Positions 32,241-43,730 of a stretch of 64,000 nucleotides of DNA are shown here, piece by piece. A model generated the notes under the pieces. The model saw only the letters and a list, made by a program, of their open reading frames with translations. It had not been told where the DNA came from and made no database searches. Numbering within the stretch: the first letter of the stretch is position 1; every line of letters starts with the position of its first letter. The position numbers and the translations under genes were made by a program. The stretch is from Hygrocybe punicea (taxonomy: Eukaryota > Basidiomycota > Agaricomycetes > Agaricales > Hygrophoraceae). Where the stretch lies: positions 2,232,001 to 2,296,000 of the forward strand of contig OY744469.1 in NCBI GenBank assembly GCA_963556145.1, read 5' to 3'.

Positions 32241-32907
32241 TGATGACTTCTTCAAGTCATCCCATCACATGCAACGGTCACAACCCAACAACGTGCAGAA
32301 CAATCAACAACAATTGATCACATGGAAGTGCTGCAAAAGTTGTCGGCACCCCTCAAGGTTCCCAATCAACAGCAACTTACTTGCTCTGAGAGGCTGTTCC
32401 TTCATACAACGAATGCCGATCCTCGATCACTGGCAATCAAAGGCGACAATGAATTCTTCCTCTTTATGAATATGCGGGCTGAAAAAGGCTGGGTTTCCTT
32501 TCAGATGACATCGTGGAAATGGGTAAAAGTGACGTACGATTATAACACAATACTCGAGGGACTCCACAAGCAATGGGGCCTTGTTACAGTCAAGAAAAAT
32601 CCAAGGGCTCTCCTAGACAAGCTCGGAGAAGTTGGGGGAAAGGTCTTGGAGTAAATTCAGAAGGGAAACTACATGTGTACATCTCCCACCGCCTTCTTGC
32701 ATTCCGGGATTCACATGATGTTAGCCAAGAGGACGGTTTCTGAGACCTTCTGGCACAAGCACTGTCACGCAGTCATTCTTATCAAGTCAGAATACCTCAA
32801 TTCTGGGAATGCTGTCAAAAGGGTGTGTGCATCAGTAGGGTCTATCGTTGTGAAGTCTGAGATTTGAACAGTGGCAACCAGCAACATGTTCAAGATGCCA
32901 TACAATC

Positions 32908-33318
32908 ATGTATCCTGGCCCAGCAGGATCGCCTGAAAACCACAAAAAGAGCCTCTGCTCAGACGGCATAAAGCCTCTCATGCCCGATGCTCCAGACTGG
33001 CTGCAACCACAAGGCATCTTCGAGGACAGGACCAAATTCAACCCTACCATTTTCCTAGCAACTCTCTGTGAACTTTATGAAGTGATCGTCGTCCAGGGTG
33101 GAGATGGTGGAGACTGCACCATTGAATACAATGCATTTGTTAGGATGATACAGGCTCGTATGATCATCATTGACAATTGTTGCCATTTCAAGTTGTTCAA
33201 TCTCGACCTCCCTGGCACTACCCCCAATGAGCTCATAGTTGTGCATGACGGATCACGATATCTCCATATCAATTGCTGGGATTCTACCAATTCTACCAAT
33301 GGCGAGGCAACCAATTAA
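32908..33318 (+). other. ORF of 136 residues beside the transposon remnant, unknown
   Basis: ATG 32908 to stop 33318. It contains FNPTIFLATLCELYEVIVVQ, an Arg/Met/Ile stretch and DLPGTTPNELIVVHDGSRYL. Composition is protein-like with no stop, but no family is recognised. It probably belongs to transposon-derived DNA between the two duplicated units. Confidence 0.3.
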
Positions 33319-33940
33319 GGCACCTATGTGCAAGACACCATTTCTGTCATTCTTGCATTTGTTTGTTTCCTTCTATACTTTAACTTTCAATGCTAACTTC
33401 TAACTTCCAAAGACAGTTTCCTCTTCCTGAAGTCTTCATTTCTTGCTTCTCAAAGCTTTCAAGCAAAGCACCTTTTTATATTGGCCATTTTTTCAAAGTG
33501 GGGGAGATTTGTCTACAGAGTACATTGCTCGGCTCCTGGCTTTGCACAGGTACTACTAGTTGATGGTACATCTGGTAGATGTGGTAGATGTAATCACAAG
33601 CAACACAAGTAATAGAAAATAGTGTAACTGAGCAATGCGCCTGTCCAGGTACACGTGACATTTGGTCTCACGTTCGGTCATTTCGGTCAACTCGGTCAAC
33701 TCGGTCACATTCGGTCTTTGAACTGGGTTAGGAATAACCCTTGGTATGGCTACGTTACCGTGGCAACGGTGACGAATTTGGGTATACACGGAATACTCCG
33801 ACTGAACGTTGAGCTGAACGCTGAACACGCCTCCAGCAGGCGAAGCTGCCTAGTTAGTAACATAACAGGGACCTTGATACGTTACTAATAAGTAAAGTTT
33901 GTGGTGAAACACAGGTGCAACTGGTAGTATTAGTGAATAT
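33319..33940. other. Spacer before duplication copy 2
   Basis: No gene seen. A tandem of tcggtcaac lies at about 33682-33714 (cggtcatttcggtcaactcg and following). Otherwise AT-rich. Confidence 0.5.
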
Positions 33941-35376
33941 CATAATTACAAAGAAGGTTTAGCTTCAAACTCAATTCCGAGTCCGACTCTAAAAGACTTA
34001 ACATGACAAGTGGGTACATTTCGCATTCACTCCGATTCGAGACTGAAATATTCGCAAACCTGAATGGCAGGCCAATCCGCTCTTATCATCGGTGCTACTG
34101 GCGCTGTAGGAAAGCATCTTCTCAGAGAGCTGTTAGCTTCACGGGATGTTACCCGAGTTGGAGAGTATGGGCGCAGGTAAATCTGGGCTTTCCTAATAAT
34201 TTATACAACTCACCTCATCCACAGGGTGACTCCTCTGGACACGCTTGTGTCCGGCAAGGACAAGCTAGAGCAGAAGATAATCGATTTCGAGAAACTGGAG
34301 GAGAGTGGGCTCAAAGACGGGAAATGGGACACTGTTTATATCACGTCCGTGCCAGAGCATCATTCGCTTTCCTAAGTTTACGACAATGACTGGGATCTGT
34401 TTGCATCAGACTCGGGACGACGAAAGCGAATGCCGGGAGCGCGGCTGCATTTGAGAAGATTGACAGAGAGTGAGTCCCGATCGCTGTTCATAGCTCAGTC
34501 ACTTGATGTTCTGCGCAGATATGTCGTCAACGCTGCCCGTGCCGCAAAGACTGACGATCCCAGTCATCATCAACGTATCGTCTACGTCTCTGTAAGTGGC
34601 TCGGATTTGATATACAACGGGGAAGGAGATCATGACCCCACGGTCCTCCGATAGTCCGGCGGTGCCAATTCGTCTTCTTTGTTTCTATATTTGAGGTAAT
34701 ACAGGTCCTCCACGCCAGTCCAGCGCAGTTCCGACTAACATCTCTCTAGGAGCAAAGGTCTTACCGAGGAAAACCTCGCCGCGCTGGGATACAAGGATAC
34801 CATTATTTTCCGGCCTGCCGTGCTAAAAAACGCACAGCGTGCTGACCCCAAGGTTTCAGAGACAATCGCACTGTGATTCGAACGCCCCTCTTCATCGCAA
34901 GGATCTTCTTGCTCATTGTTGACTTAGAGCAATCACTGGCGTCCTGTCTCGCTTTTCCCCTGCCTTTGAGATCCCGGTTCGTCCTGACTTTTCTCTCTTT
35001 AGCACCGCTCATTGAATGGTGACCACAGGTCTCTACTCTTGCCAAGAGTGTGTTTATTGCAGGCAAACTGGGCACTTCTGCACTTCCGCCCAGTGCCCAG
35101 GCGACTATAGCGGGAAAGAGCGGAACGCCATTCACCGTAATTACCAACAGTGGTAGCTTTGCGCTGGCGAAGGCGGAGCATTGATGTCATGTGTACATAA
35201 TGTATTTGTATAAACGATTGAATCTGTAAAGCATGGGTTGACGAATGACAGTTTAATATATGGTGTAAACCGGGTAACAATTCCAATGAATCACTTCAAA
35301 GCAAGGGTATTCAAAACGAGTGCGGAGAATTATCGCCAGATAATAAAAAAGTAAATACCAATAAATTGTTCTTAAC
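33941..35376 (+). repeat. Segmental duplication, copy 2 (uninterrupted)
   Basis: Counterpart of 10602-11853 plus 26510-26697. The join acataatgtatttgtataaac (about 35194-35214) is continuous here, so this copy is the empty-site reference for the Crypton insertion. Confidence 0.9.
34064..35184 (+). CDS. fmp52: NAD(P)-binding oxidoreductase, fmp52/HTATIP2-like (copy 2)
   Basis: Same exon plan as the copy at 10713. ATG 34064 opens ALIIGATGAVGKHLL with the GxxGxxG dinucleotide site. All introns keep GT-AG ends. Amino acid differences seen: VVNAARAAK for VVNTARAAK, SGGAN for SSGAN, LYLRSK for LYTRSK, PAVLK for PAMLK, KVSETIAL for KVVETIAG, LSRF for LSHF, and SFALAK for SLALAK. The change of gtccag to gtccgg in one intron-exon zone does not kill the acceptor, because the cgatag acceptor 5' of it is the one that keeps the frame. 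Both copies therefore look able to make protein. The Thr-to-Leu change in YTRSK lies next to the catalytic Tyr. Confidence 0.85.
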
Positions 35377-37407
35377 GTACCTTCTTCCCACCGAACTTGT
35401 GAAAGGACAACGAGTACCTTTTGGTCATCAGCTTGAATCTCGCGAGACGCGACGTATGGAACCCCGATGGGACCCTCGGGGACCCGCCCCCAGTATGTGA
35501 ATCTGCAGTGACATCTGCGGTGAAGGAGGAAAAGGATTCACGAAATCGTGATGCAGCCTGGAGGGAGGCCGGGCCGCCATCAGGCGTAAATGCTGACCGT
35601 GGCTGGTGCTCAAGTTCCAAACTACTGTTGCTATCTGATTCCGACCGGAGCTCCAATTCCGCGAGTTTGTCGTCGACGGATGATAATGTGTGCCCCAGGT
35701 GCGATTCCGACCCGTGCCGAACAAAAGTGCGGATTTTCATTCCAGCACTTGCGCTCTGACTTCTGGTCAAGATAGCATCCTCGCCCGTGTTTGGGGATGG
35801 ATTCGGATGTCCATTACCGTTTGTGCTGACTTTAGCTTTCAGAATTGCATGTGGCGTAGCGTCAGATTGCAGCCACATGGAGGGGATGGGCGGGGGTTCT
35901 GAATTTGGGGAGGAAGGTGGATCTAACATTCCACGACACAGCGTCAAACTAGGCGGATAGACGCGAATTAGGAACGAGGAAGGGGCGTACCACTCGATCT
36001 TCTTCTCGGGACAATCTCAATTTCCATCCCATCATGCTCAACAGTCCCTGACCGCGACCAAAAACCATTGAGTGACAAGCTCGGTCCCCCATCCCATTCG
36101 GATCGTCGCCGCTGGGGCTTGGGATGAGGAGGGGCCTTCGATGCGGCGGCCCATGACTCAGACCTATCCGGCAGCGGGGGCAACTTCTTCTCGGTGTGTG
36201 TATGCCCGTGCCCGACGGAGCTCCCCGACTTGCTGCCTCGGCGTGAGGGAAGGCGTAGACTCGCGAGACTGGCACGGCTGCTACGCCTCTTGGCGGCCCC
36301 GACGCGTGCGCGGCGACAGGAGTGGCTGGGTGCGCTGGGTGCGCTTTGCGTGCTGTGGGTTGTGCGCGTACTGATGGCGTCGGAGCTGTGCGCACGGCGG
36401 ATTGTCGGGGTATATGAGAGGGAGATTGTGCTTGCATTGTGCTCCGGAAATGCAGAAGGGGGTGTCCGGATTATGGGGGTTTGCGGTTCACTAGTTGGCT
36501 GCAATGCGCTGGGGAGGAGGACTACTGAGGCTCTCTCAATGACTGCTTCGTCTGCGTAGTCATAGAGATCAGTAATGTCCTCGTTCTCGGTGGCGTTGCT
36601 CAGTTTCCCGGTCAGATCCATATTCTCATCAGCATCCGCATCCGCATTTATTTCTACGACAAGATCTGGGGCTTTTGGCTGTTCCGGAGTTGAGACCTGG
36701 ATGGAATCCGCGAATTTTTCCAATGCATCCATCTCGCCAGCTAACCTATCTGCCTCCGTCCAGGCTTCCGCCACCTCTGCCTCCAACATCGCGATCCGCT
36801 TTCCAGCGTCATGGAGCTCCTGTGTTCGGCGAGTATAACTCGAGTTGAGCTTGCGTAGGGCTATAGCAAGCGCGCTACCCCAGTGCGTGGCCAGAATGGA
36901 GGATATTTGTGACTGATGTGAAGAGAGGGTAATGAGGTCGGTCGCGAGCTCGTCTAGCGTGGAAGTGGTTTGAGAAAGTTGTGAGATGAGTTTCCTAAAG
37001 ATAGCAACTGGATCACTGTCTTCGGCTTTCGTCGGACTGTTACAGTCATCACCATTGCCAGTGTTGGCCATTTCCGCGGCTGTGGTCAATGAAAAGGCAT
37101 TCAAGGCCTGGAGCAACATTGTTCGCCGATGGACCTGAAACCTGTACTTTGCCTGGGTCATCATCTTGAGCGTGTCCAAGCGCATACTCTCTTGGGGGAG
37201 AAGGTCATCGAGGGTCTGCAGTGAGAGAAGGCGTATATACGATTCGCGTGCAGAGAGTCGGATTGCGCGCGAGACGAGTTCCTGGAGTTCGCGCGAGGTG
37301 AATGTCCATTGGGCGACTGAAAGTGGAAGGCCTTTGAACGGGAGCGGGGGTGGCTCGAAATGTGGTGTAAGCGCGGCTGTTGGCGGGATGAGCACAGGAC
37401 GCGGCAT
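35372..37407 (-). CDS. Conserved fungal coiled-coil protein of unknown function
   Basis: Start taken at Met 37407 (MPRPVLIPPTAALTPHFEPP). The open frame extends to 37737, but that would overlap the MYND gene start, and the sequence upstream is less conserved-looking. A helical N-terminal block (WTFTSRELQELVSRAIRLSA; FQVHRRTMLLQALNAFS) is followed by a coiled coil (ELHDAGKRIAMLEAEVAEAW) and a long Ser/Arg/Pro-rich disordered part. A 68-nt intron (from about 35990) with acceptor ...gaatgttag joins RRRSS to DPPSSPNSEPPP, and the last exon ends at 35372 (KRYSLSFHKFGGKKVR). About 655 residues. The family is, from memory, conserved in mushrooms; its role is unknown. The 3' end lies next to the fmp52 3' flank, the arrangement duplicated in copy 1. 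Confidence 0.7.
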
Positions 37408-37712
37408 TGTAACTGCAGAGACAACAAACTGGTCTGTCCTGACTCGCTGGAGCCAGCGGTGAGTTCTGAGATAGCCCCAAACGAGACTGTAGGAGGAGAA
37501 AACGTCCAAACTGCAGAATTGAGGTCGTCGTTGGAGGCGACGGAGTGCTGGAGTGTTCGAGGGATTGGGGGCAAGGGTAGTTGACCGTGCAGTGGGCCCT
37601 TGAGGGGACCTGGGGCTGTAAAGACCTGTTCGACTTGCATTGGACTGATCATGAGAATATTCCAAGTCCGAGTCAATATCCAACGACCGAATTGCAGCAA
37701 CTGTCGCCCTTG
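37408..37712. promoter_or_regulatory. Divergent promoter region between the coiled-coil and MYND genes
   Basis: 305 bp separate the two opposite start codons if the inner Met is used. No TATA box is evident. It is the only intergenic DNA for both genes and so should hold both promoters. Confidence 0.4.
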
Positions 37713-39112
37713 ATGCCCCCCCAACAATCAGCCTCAATCAGAACAGTCCATCTCCCACTGGAGAAGCTGGACAAATGCCGTCAGTGCAACAAAAAAACAG
37801 GCTTGAGACTCTGCTCGTCCTGCGCAGAGGCACGCGGTTGTCTTTCCTATCAAACTTGTCCGCGACTTACGCTTGTACTAGGAAATCTACTGCTCACCAG
37901 ACTGTCAAAAGGCCGATTGGCCCTCTCACAAAGCCCAGTGTGGTGGGTTATTCGCTCCTTCGATTCACACACACAGAAGCTCATCCACGTACAAAAGGCA
38001 AAACGGATCGACTTGATCTTGCTTCGTTTTACCCTTTCCTAGCATGCATGGCGGAACAATGCCATAATAGCTCTCGCAAGCCGATCCACCCTTCTCTCTC
38101 CCATAAAATATTGAACGATCCCAACCCTGACGCATCTGTCGCGGGCTTCCCTGACGGATCCGCAGCGAAACTGGTTCTCTTGGGTGACCCAGTAGGTTTC
38201 GAACAAATGGGGTCCAGGACATGGTGGCCGACGGCGATCTCAGATACGGTCCGTAGCAAGATGTTTCGTAGACTCGGCCACCAAGGCTACGTTCTGCCAA
38301 TTTTGATGTCTGTCTGCTTGGCCCTGCTTGCTGAAATGTACACTACTCATTCGGTCCCTGCATCTGCGTCTCCCGATGGCAAGGAACAGCGGCGTATACG
38401 TCTCCGTTACCACACCAACCCTATTGCTGACTTCGGGATCGCCCACGGTTCGGCGGATGTAAAAAATCAGGACAAGTTTGCGTTCTGGAATGTAAATGAC
38501 TGGAGTTTCTCCAAGGGACAGGATCCAGATGATCACTACTGGATCTATTTCACAACTGTTAGCGGAGAAGAGATCTTGCTGGATTGCTCGATGTTTACAT
38601 TCAACATGTGCTTGATGGTCCCTGCTGAGCCTTATCTTCCGATACTTTCCTTCGCTCCCGCATTCTTTCGCGATCGGCTCGTACATCGGACAACGCCAAA
38701 TCTCTACCAAGAACGCCGGCGAGCGTCTGTGCTTCGAAATCGTGACCTGCACCGTGCTATCGCACACAGCAAGGAGAGTCTCTGTAGTCCAGACGTGGAC
38801 ATTTTCTCCGCGTTCATGGGACACCTTTCCGGGAGGACCATGACCGCACAGGAGATGGAGCTTACGGTTGACTTCACAATTTCCCAAATGAACCTACTTG
38901 CCGAGAACCTTGAGAGAGGGGATTGGAAGAAGTACCCTCCGTCGCCTAACATCGCCATTGAGGGAGATCCGGGCGAATTGGACTCGCTTGATGAAGAAGG
39001 TGAAGATTGGTGGAAACATTTGAAAAAATGGAATCGCAAGTACAGAAAGGGAGATATAAGCAAGGAGGCTTTGGGAGAAGCTTTTCGAAAGTACCAGCGA
39101 GAAAAACAGTGA
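37713..39112 (+). CDS. MYND-type zinc-finger protein
   Basis: ATG 37713 (MPPQQSAS) leads to CRQCNKKTGLRLCSSCAE. Removing 37830-37881 joins EIYCSPDCQKADWPSHKAQC. The eight zinc ligands C-x2-C, C-x2-C, C-x3-C and H-x3-C of a MYND finger are complete (residues about 23-60). A second intron (from about 37940 to 38040) joins to the long last exon of about 355 residues, ending KYQREKQ. That exon has no recognised domain; it holds a Trp-rich acidic C-terminus (EGEDWWKHLKKWNRKYRKG). MYND fingers bind Pro-rich peptides and often act in transcription or protein quality control. The first intron needs a GC-AG pair. A GTGAGT at the very end allows a possible alternative 3' exon. Confidence 0.75.
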
Positions 39113-39437
39113 GTTACCTTGGAGACAGCAAGTGGTATGGAAGCTTGTAAATATTCAAGGAGCACACCGAAATCACTTTCAGGTCACGTTACCTGATAAT
39201 TTCTCCACCATGACCGTCCATGACGATTCCATCTTCCACTGGCAGAACACAGCGAACCTTCATCATGCCCATTTTAGTGTGTACGAACTGGCCAACGAAG
39301 ACCGGCCTGGGTTAATGTTGGGGCACGCGCCCGACATTACTTTTAGCGGCTTTAATTCCGAGCTGATTCCGAGCTGATTCCGTGAAGCCTCTGTTATTAA
39401 ATGAACCCATATATCCGACAAGTTCACCTCTTTTGCG
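39113..39437. other. Intergenic region
   Basis: 325 bp with the 3' end of the MYND gene and the 5' region of the next gene. A direct repeat, ccgagctgattccgagctgattccg, sits at 39358-39382. Confidence 0.5.
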
Positions 39438-41183
39438 ATGGTCTCCCAAAGATTTGCTTCTCACTTCCAACTTGTCGCATTATGGCTCACCGTTCTCTTC
39501 CTTTCTGTCCTCACTGCGATTGCGCACATCTCGACAGTCTCACGAGCCGATTGTGCACCTTCTTCCTACACCACGCCATCCACACTCAACATTACAAGTC
39601 CTCTCACATGTAGCCCCCAAGAAGACATTTCCGCTGTTGTGCGCCGCTACTCCTCCTACGTCCAATCAACGCACATCATAATCACACATGCCGCAGTCAG
39701 CTTATCTTTACTTGTCTTTAAGCCTGCTTTAAGAGCCATGACATGGACGGCGCTCTCAGCACCATTGGCCTTGGGTGCCTTACAAAGCAGTATGGAGTTG
39801 GGTGGCTCACCAGGTGTAGTATCGGCAGTCAAGTATCTCAAAACCCTACGCACAATGCCGCCTTTGCAACTACTCTTCGTCATTCTCGTCAACATGCTTT
39901 CCCTAATCTCACCTCTCGTCATTTCGGGCGTCTATCGACCTCATACCGGCCCTTACACCGCTTCAGTTAACCTCACTGTTGGCGGCGGCGTTGGACCCGA
40001 CGTAAGCCCGTCCTTCGTCGCGAATGCTGTGATAGGTGGGGGTATAGTGGCTGGCAGGGCTCTGATCAACGCACTAACAATATCGAACATTCCGACTGCC
40101 TACGTCGGCTTCACCCCATTTGTTCCTCAGACTTCTATTCCTGGCATTTGGAGGACCCATGTACAGACTGTCGTGGCGAGGCAGACCCTGGATTGTGGTT
40201 CTTTGGCCCCAATGCGGGTGTGGAATAGCTCCGATAATATGGTCGCCATAGACCCGACATATTTTTCGCCTAATCTGGTGGATGAAGCCGGCGTATCAAT
40301 CGCTGGGCAGTCGCTTGGGACCATTTCGAATGATCCGCACCTAACTGCCCTTTACATCGATGCTTCTACCACAGTTGCACCTGGTTCTGTGGAAGCCCAA
40401 TCAACCGTTGTCTTCTTAGCAGCCAACGGGACCATGGAAGGGGCTCAGCAGAGGATTTTGTCTCCAACTCCTTCGTCGCGGATTATTTCTATTGACATTC
40501 TTATCTGCACATCCACTACGCGACTGGAGATCAGCATGTGCAATGTAGAGCAGGGCGTTTTCACCAGTTGCGATCCCGTACAAGCTTCAGAACTCCCTGA
40601 GATTGCTTCAACAAGTCCCACCGGTGGTGTTGAGGTTTACATCAAAAATCCTATTTCAACATCGATCACTTTATCTGCTTCCCCAGTGATGGCTTGTTAC
40701 CAGCTGGCTAATCGGTTGCCGATGTGGAACTACATCACCGATGAGCTCCTTGCCTCCCAACTTCCCCCTCTCTCGTTCTTGAGTCTGGATATCCCAGCTC
40801 CGCCATACAGCATCCCCCTTCCCTACGTCAAAAATGCCCTCTTCACACAGACAGCACAGGCGCTTGTGCAGGGCATGACCACAGTTTGGCAAGTCTATGA
40901 TGTGCAACCAGTGCAGCTGACGGCGGTCTTTGCGATGTCGAACCCTTTCCTGCTGTATATTATCATCGGAGCTGTTGTAGCGTGCGCCGTGACTGCTACG
41001 TGTGGTAGCAGGACAACGAAAAGAAATACTGAGCTGGATGCTGCGCAATTGTGTCACATCTTGCGGGATGGGAGAATACCTGGAGTGCTCGATCAGTATG
41101 TTGTTGACAAGGAGTTAGGGGAGGATGCGCGAAATATAAAGGTACAATTTGACAAGGAGCACCATACCCTCTTCGTCGTATGA
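39438..41183 (+). CDS. Large membrane protein with glycosylated ectodomain, unknown
   Basis: One uninterrupted frame of 581 residues. A first hydrophobic helix (residues about 11-31, VALWLTVLFLSVLTAIAHIS) is followed by a second near 80-95, a third near 145-165 (LLFVILVNMLSLISPLVISG), a long outside segment with several N-x-S/T sites, and a last helix near 515-535 (PFLLYIIIGAVVACAVTATC). A cytoplasmic tail of about 45 residues follows. This topology recurs in mushroom genomes in large families without known function. No enzyme motif was seen. Lack of introns is unusual beside its neighbours but common in such families. Confidence 0.7.
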   Translation: MVSQRFASHFQLVALWLTVLFLSVLTAIAHISTVSRADCAPSSYTTPSTLNITSPLTCSPQEDISAVVRRYSSYVQSTHIIITHAAVSLSLLVFKPALRAMTWTALSAPLALGALQSSMELGGSPGVVSAVKYLKTLRTMPPLQLLFVILVNMLSLISPLVISGVYRPHTGPYTASVNLTVGGGVGPDVSPSFVANAVIGGGIVAGRALINALTISNIPTAYVGFTPFVPQTSIPGIWRTHVQTVVARQTLDCGSLAPMRVWNSSDNMVAIDPTYFSPNLVDEAGVSIAGQSLGTISNDPHLTALYIDASTTVAPGSVEAQSTVVFLAANGTMEGAQQRILSPTPSSRIISIDILICTSTTRLEISMCNVEQGVFTSCDPVQASELPEIASTSPTGGVEVYIKNPISTSITLSASPVMACYQLANRLPMWNYITDELLASQLPPLSFLSLDIPAPPYSIPLPYVKNALFTQTAQALVQGMTTVWQVYDVQPVQLTAVFAMSNPFLLYIIIGAVVACAVTATCGSRTTKRNTELDAAQLCHILRDGRIPGVLDQYVVDKELGEDARNIKVQFDKEHHTLFVV

Positions 41184-41517
41184 GGACACAGATAACGTTT
41201 ATTTTGCTATCTATAGAGACATTTTGTCCGCGTCCTCCTTGCTTTCGCGGTAGCACAGTAATTCATATGGCAGCACAGTCAGACAGCAAAACTTACATCC
41301 TGGGCGGGGTCTACCTACAACTCTCTTAGGCCGATGTCTGACCATTATGTCTCGCCAGGAAGTTTTAATATATATTTGACCGCAAACACTACATCAGAGA
41401 ATCCAATCGAAGAAGAAATTCGATACTACTAAGTTCATATGAGTACATAAATGTCCATTACGATGTCCCAGGTGAAAAGCAAGCACGACTGCGGGAACAA
41501 ATTTGGTGAAAATAGCT
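41184..41517. other. Intergenic region
   Basis: About 330 bp, AT-rich, no coding signal. Holds the converging 3' ends of the membrane protein gene and the truncated RhoGEF copy. Confidence 0.5.
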
Positions 41518-43730
41518 TTACAAGGGAATCAGCTCAAAGACATGTTGGGTCAGGGCTTTTGACGGTTCGAGCTCAGGGTCAGTCATTACAGCGTGTACTC
41601 CGGCTTCCTGGTTTAAGTCCTCTACCCCAAGTTCATCCGTTATATGGACGTCCTGTCCCCGCCGGTCCCAGAGACACCGTATGTCATGGCCAGGAATAAT
41701 TTGTGCAAGGTGACCTGTCTCGACATGGCGGACTTCGATGAACCGACTATCGAAGAGGAGAATATAAGGGTAGTGCAATGCTACATGTTGGGCTGTGCCT
41801 TCCCATTCGATTGTGCCCGTCGACCGACTTGGATCCCCGAAAGTGTCGACATAAAGGCCAAATTCTGCCAAAACCGAACAATTAAAGAATGGCAGTGTTT
41901 TTATATATGGAGTCTAGCACGACTCGCCATTGTAACATAGTAGGAATTCATCGTCATTTGAACGGAACATGCCTAACGGGCGACAAGAGCCGCAACGTTT
42001 GGCCAACTTCTCCTGCCGAGGATCATCTCGTTGAGGTATTGTCACGCATCTGAAACTGGAAGAGCCCTAATGTGAATTGTGATAAACGATTGAAAAAGTG
42101 ACACATACTCTGTCAGGTCCATGATCTCGAAACCCTTCGCGCACAGAATCGCAATCTTGGCCTTCAAGAAGATAAGATCGTATGATTCACATGGCAGGGA
42201 GAAGTCCTAAATCATAACTGATCAATGAAATGCATGGATACTGGACACTGGTTATTACATACCCTGTAGATCCTGAACCACTCCGACCGCGGTGCGGGGA
42301 AGCTGATACGAGAAGAGGAATCCCTTATATTGTCGATTAAAGGCTCAAGTACACGGAATACACTTTCAAGCTATCACCATCCAAAGTTCGTCAGGATGCA
42401 AGAACCAGACATCATGACATTAGACTCACACGCTGCTTCCTCTTGTAAATTACAAGTGTACGTCCATGGAGGTTACCAACACAGAAAAAATGTACATCCG
42501 TCGTGCCATTGAGCTTCCGAGGGGCAAGAAAGGTATCGGAACTTTGCGGTGACGCTGACACAAGTGTTTCCATGCGATATGCGAACAAGGACTGTTGGGT
42601 GGATCGTCAACGAAGAGCGCGTTCAGATATACTATAGCGGTACGAACCTTGCCCGCCAACACGAGGAAAATACCAAAATCCTCCAGCATAGCACACTGTG
42701 TAACCATCTTGAGATGAAGCACACGACGCATGGCTCAACGACAGAATGTCAAATTCCGTTCAGGATTAGACTGGTCCGGAGAAACTCACATCTAGAATCA
42801 TGGCGGAAACCAATCCAAACGCCCTCGGCGCATCCGATAGCGACGAGGCCACGCCCATCCGGAGTATCTGCATTCATCCAACATCAATTGGAGAACGGAA
42901 ATAGAAAAGCGAGACGAACTAAATGGTACTGAGCAAGTAACCTTCCCAGTGAATGAATCCTCGTGATTACAGGACGGTACGGGCGTTCCAGCGCGTACGG
43001 AAGGAATCAGGAATGTATCAATGTTAAGTGTTTCAGTCTCGAAAACCTTGTTTGATTCTTGAACAACCTTCCGCCATCCGATTGCCTCTTCCAGCTTTTC
43101 TTTCCATTTTGCTCGAATTTTGCTCGATTCGGCGTATATCGTGTACAGTCCACCATTTCTCCCGTTGTGGTGGATAGTACAGGGGAAAATCTCACGTGTG
43201 TCTATGGTGCTTTCGGGAGACCTTGGTCCTAAATTTGTGCCAGATAGTAAGCCACGCAGGATATTACTACGCTCCGTTGGAGGATCCGTGAAGCTGACTA
43301 TTGTGAGAAGTTCTAGTGGAATAGGCTAGAGCCAAGTATGTAGTAAGGTCTTCGCATCAAGCCAGGGTAGTAGAAGGACATACCCTTCTATACACTTGAT
43401 ATTTCATGACACCGTCCTGTTCCTTGGTTGTAGGTTTTGTCATGACAACTGACAGGCAAATCAAATTGTTTTTACCCAAGATGACTGCAACAACTTTGAC
43501 ACGTACGGCAGTCATCAAAGAGGAGAACGAAAAGCTCAGTCCAACTCCATTCGAAGCTTAAGGTCTCTGGCTGACGAAGGAACACTCCGGTGTGAATAAG
43601 TGAACGACTCTTGCGAAGTAGGTTCGTGTCCTATCATGATCGTGGTCGTTAGTAAAGTTTGGATAAAAGTTGTGTTACTCGATGCTCACAACATATTCGC
43701 CAGTCTTGAACGCGAGGTTTGTTCCAACGC
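41518..43730 (-). pseudogene. Truncated RhoGEF paralogue (end of DH, PH and CNH part)
   Basis: Matches 58008-60240 of the complete RhoGEF gene over about 2.2 kb in the same orientation, with roughly 85-95 percent identity by eye and conserved intron places. It encodes the CNH domain (MRRVLHLKMVTQCAMLEDFG; TGTIEWEGTAQHVALHYPYI; SRFIEVRHVETGHLAQIIPG). It ends FELIPL without the final 28 or so residues of the parent. Homology stops near 43730, inside the second DH module, so DEP and both full DH units are missing. No start codon in context was found. It cannot be a working exchange factor; whether a CNH-only protein is made is open. Confidence 0.7.

Larger units (their letters stand above)
29190..32664 (+). 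mobile_element. DDE-type transposase remnant of uncertain family, itself interrupted
   Basis: 29283-29510 reads YLDHFWTRRVNPFRRNELIA and FTEWTHRAESDEYLQTLSG. After a short intron or gap, 29600-29960 reads ATIVDKENNHVKVMKGGVLS, MTEILEGYKYQC, MAVVDNCCQVRNAITKAL and VVLDVYHFLMR. The Asp in VVDNCC and the D-x-YHF motif look like the second part of a DDE/MULE-like core. A matching C-terminal part, FFLFMNMRAEKGWVSFQMTS and KKNPRALLDKLGEV, appears only at 32440-32654. About 1.6-2 kb between (30050-31660) does not fit and is probably inserted DNA. Not able to make a transposase. Confidence 0.55.

Noticed and set aside
34640..34680. Loss of a splice acceptor in fmp52 copy 2 (gtccag to gtccgg)
   Set aside because: The frame-preserving acceptor is the upstream cgatag, which both copies keep.
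37408..37737. N-terminal extension of the coiled-coil protein to 37737
   Set aside because: It would overlap the MYND gene start on the other strand. The inner Met at 37407 begins the conserved-looking part. The extension is not excluded.
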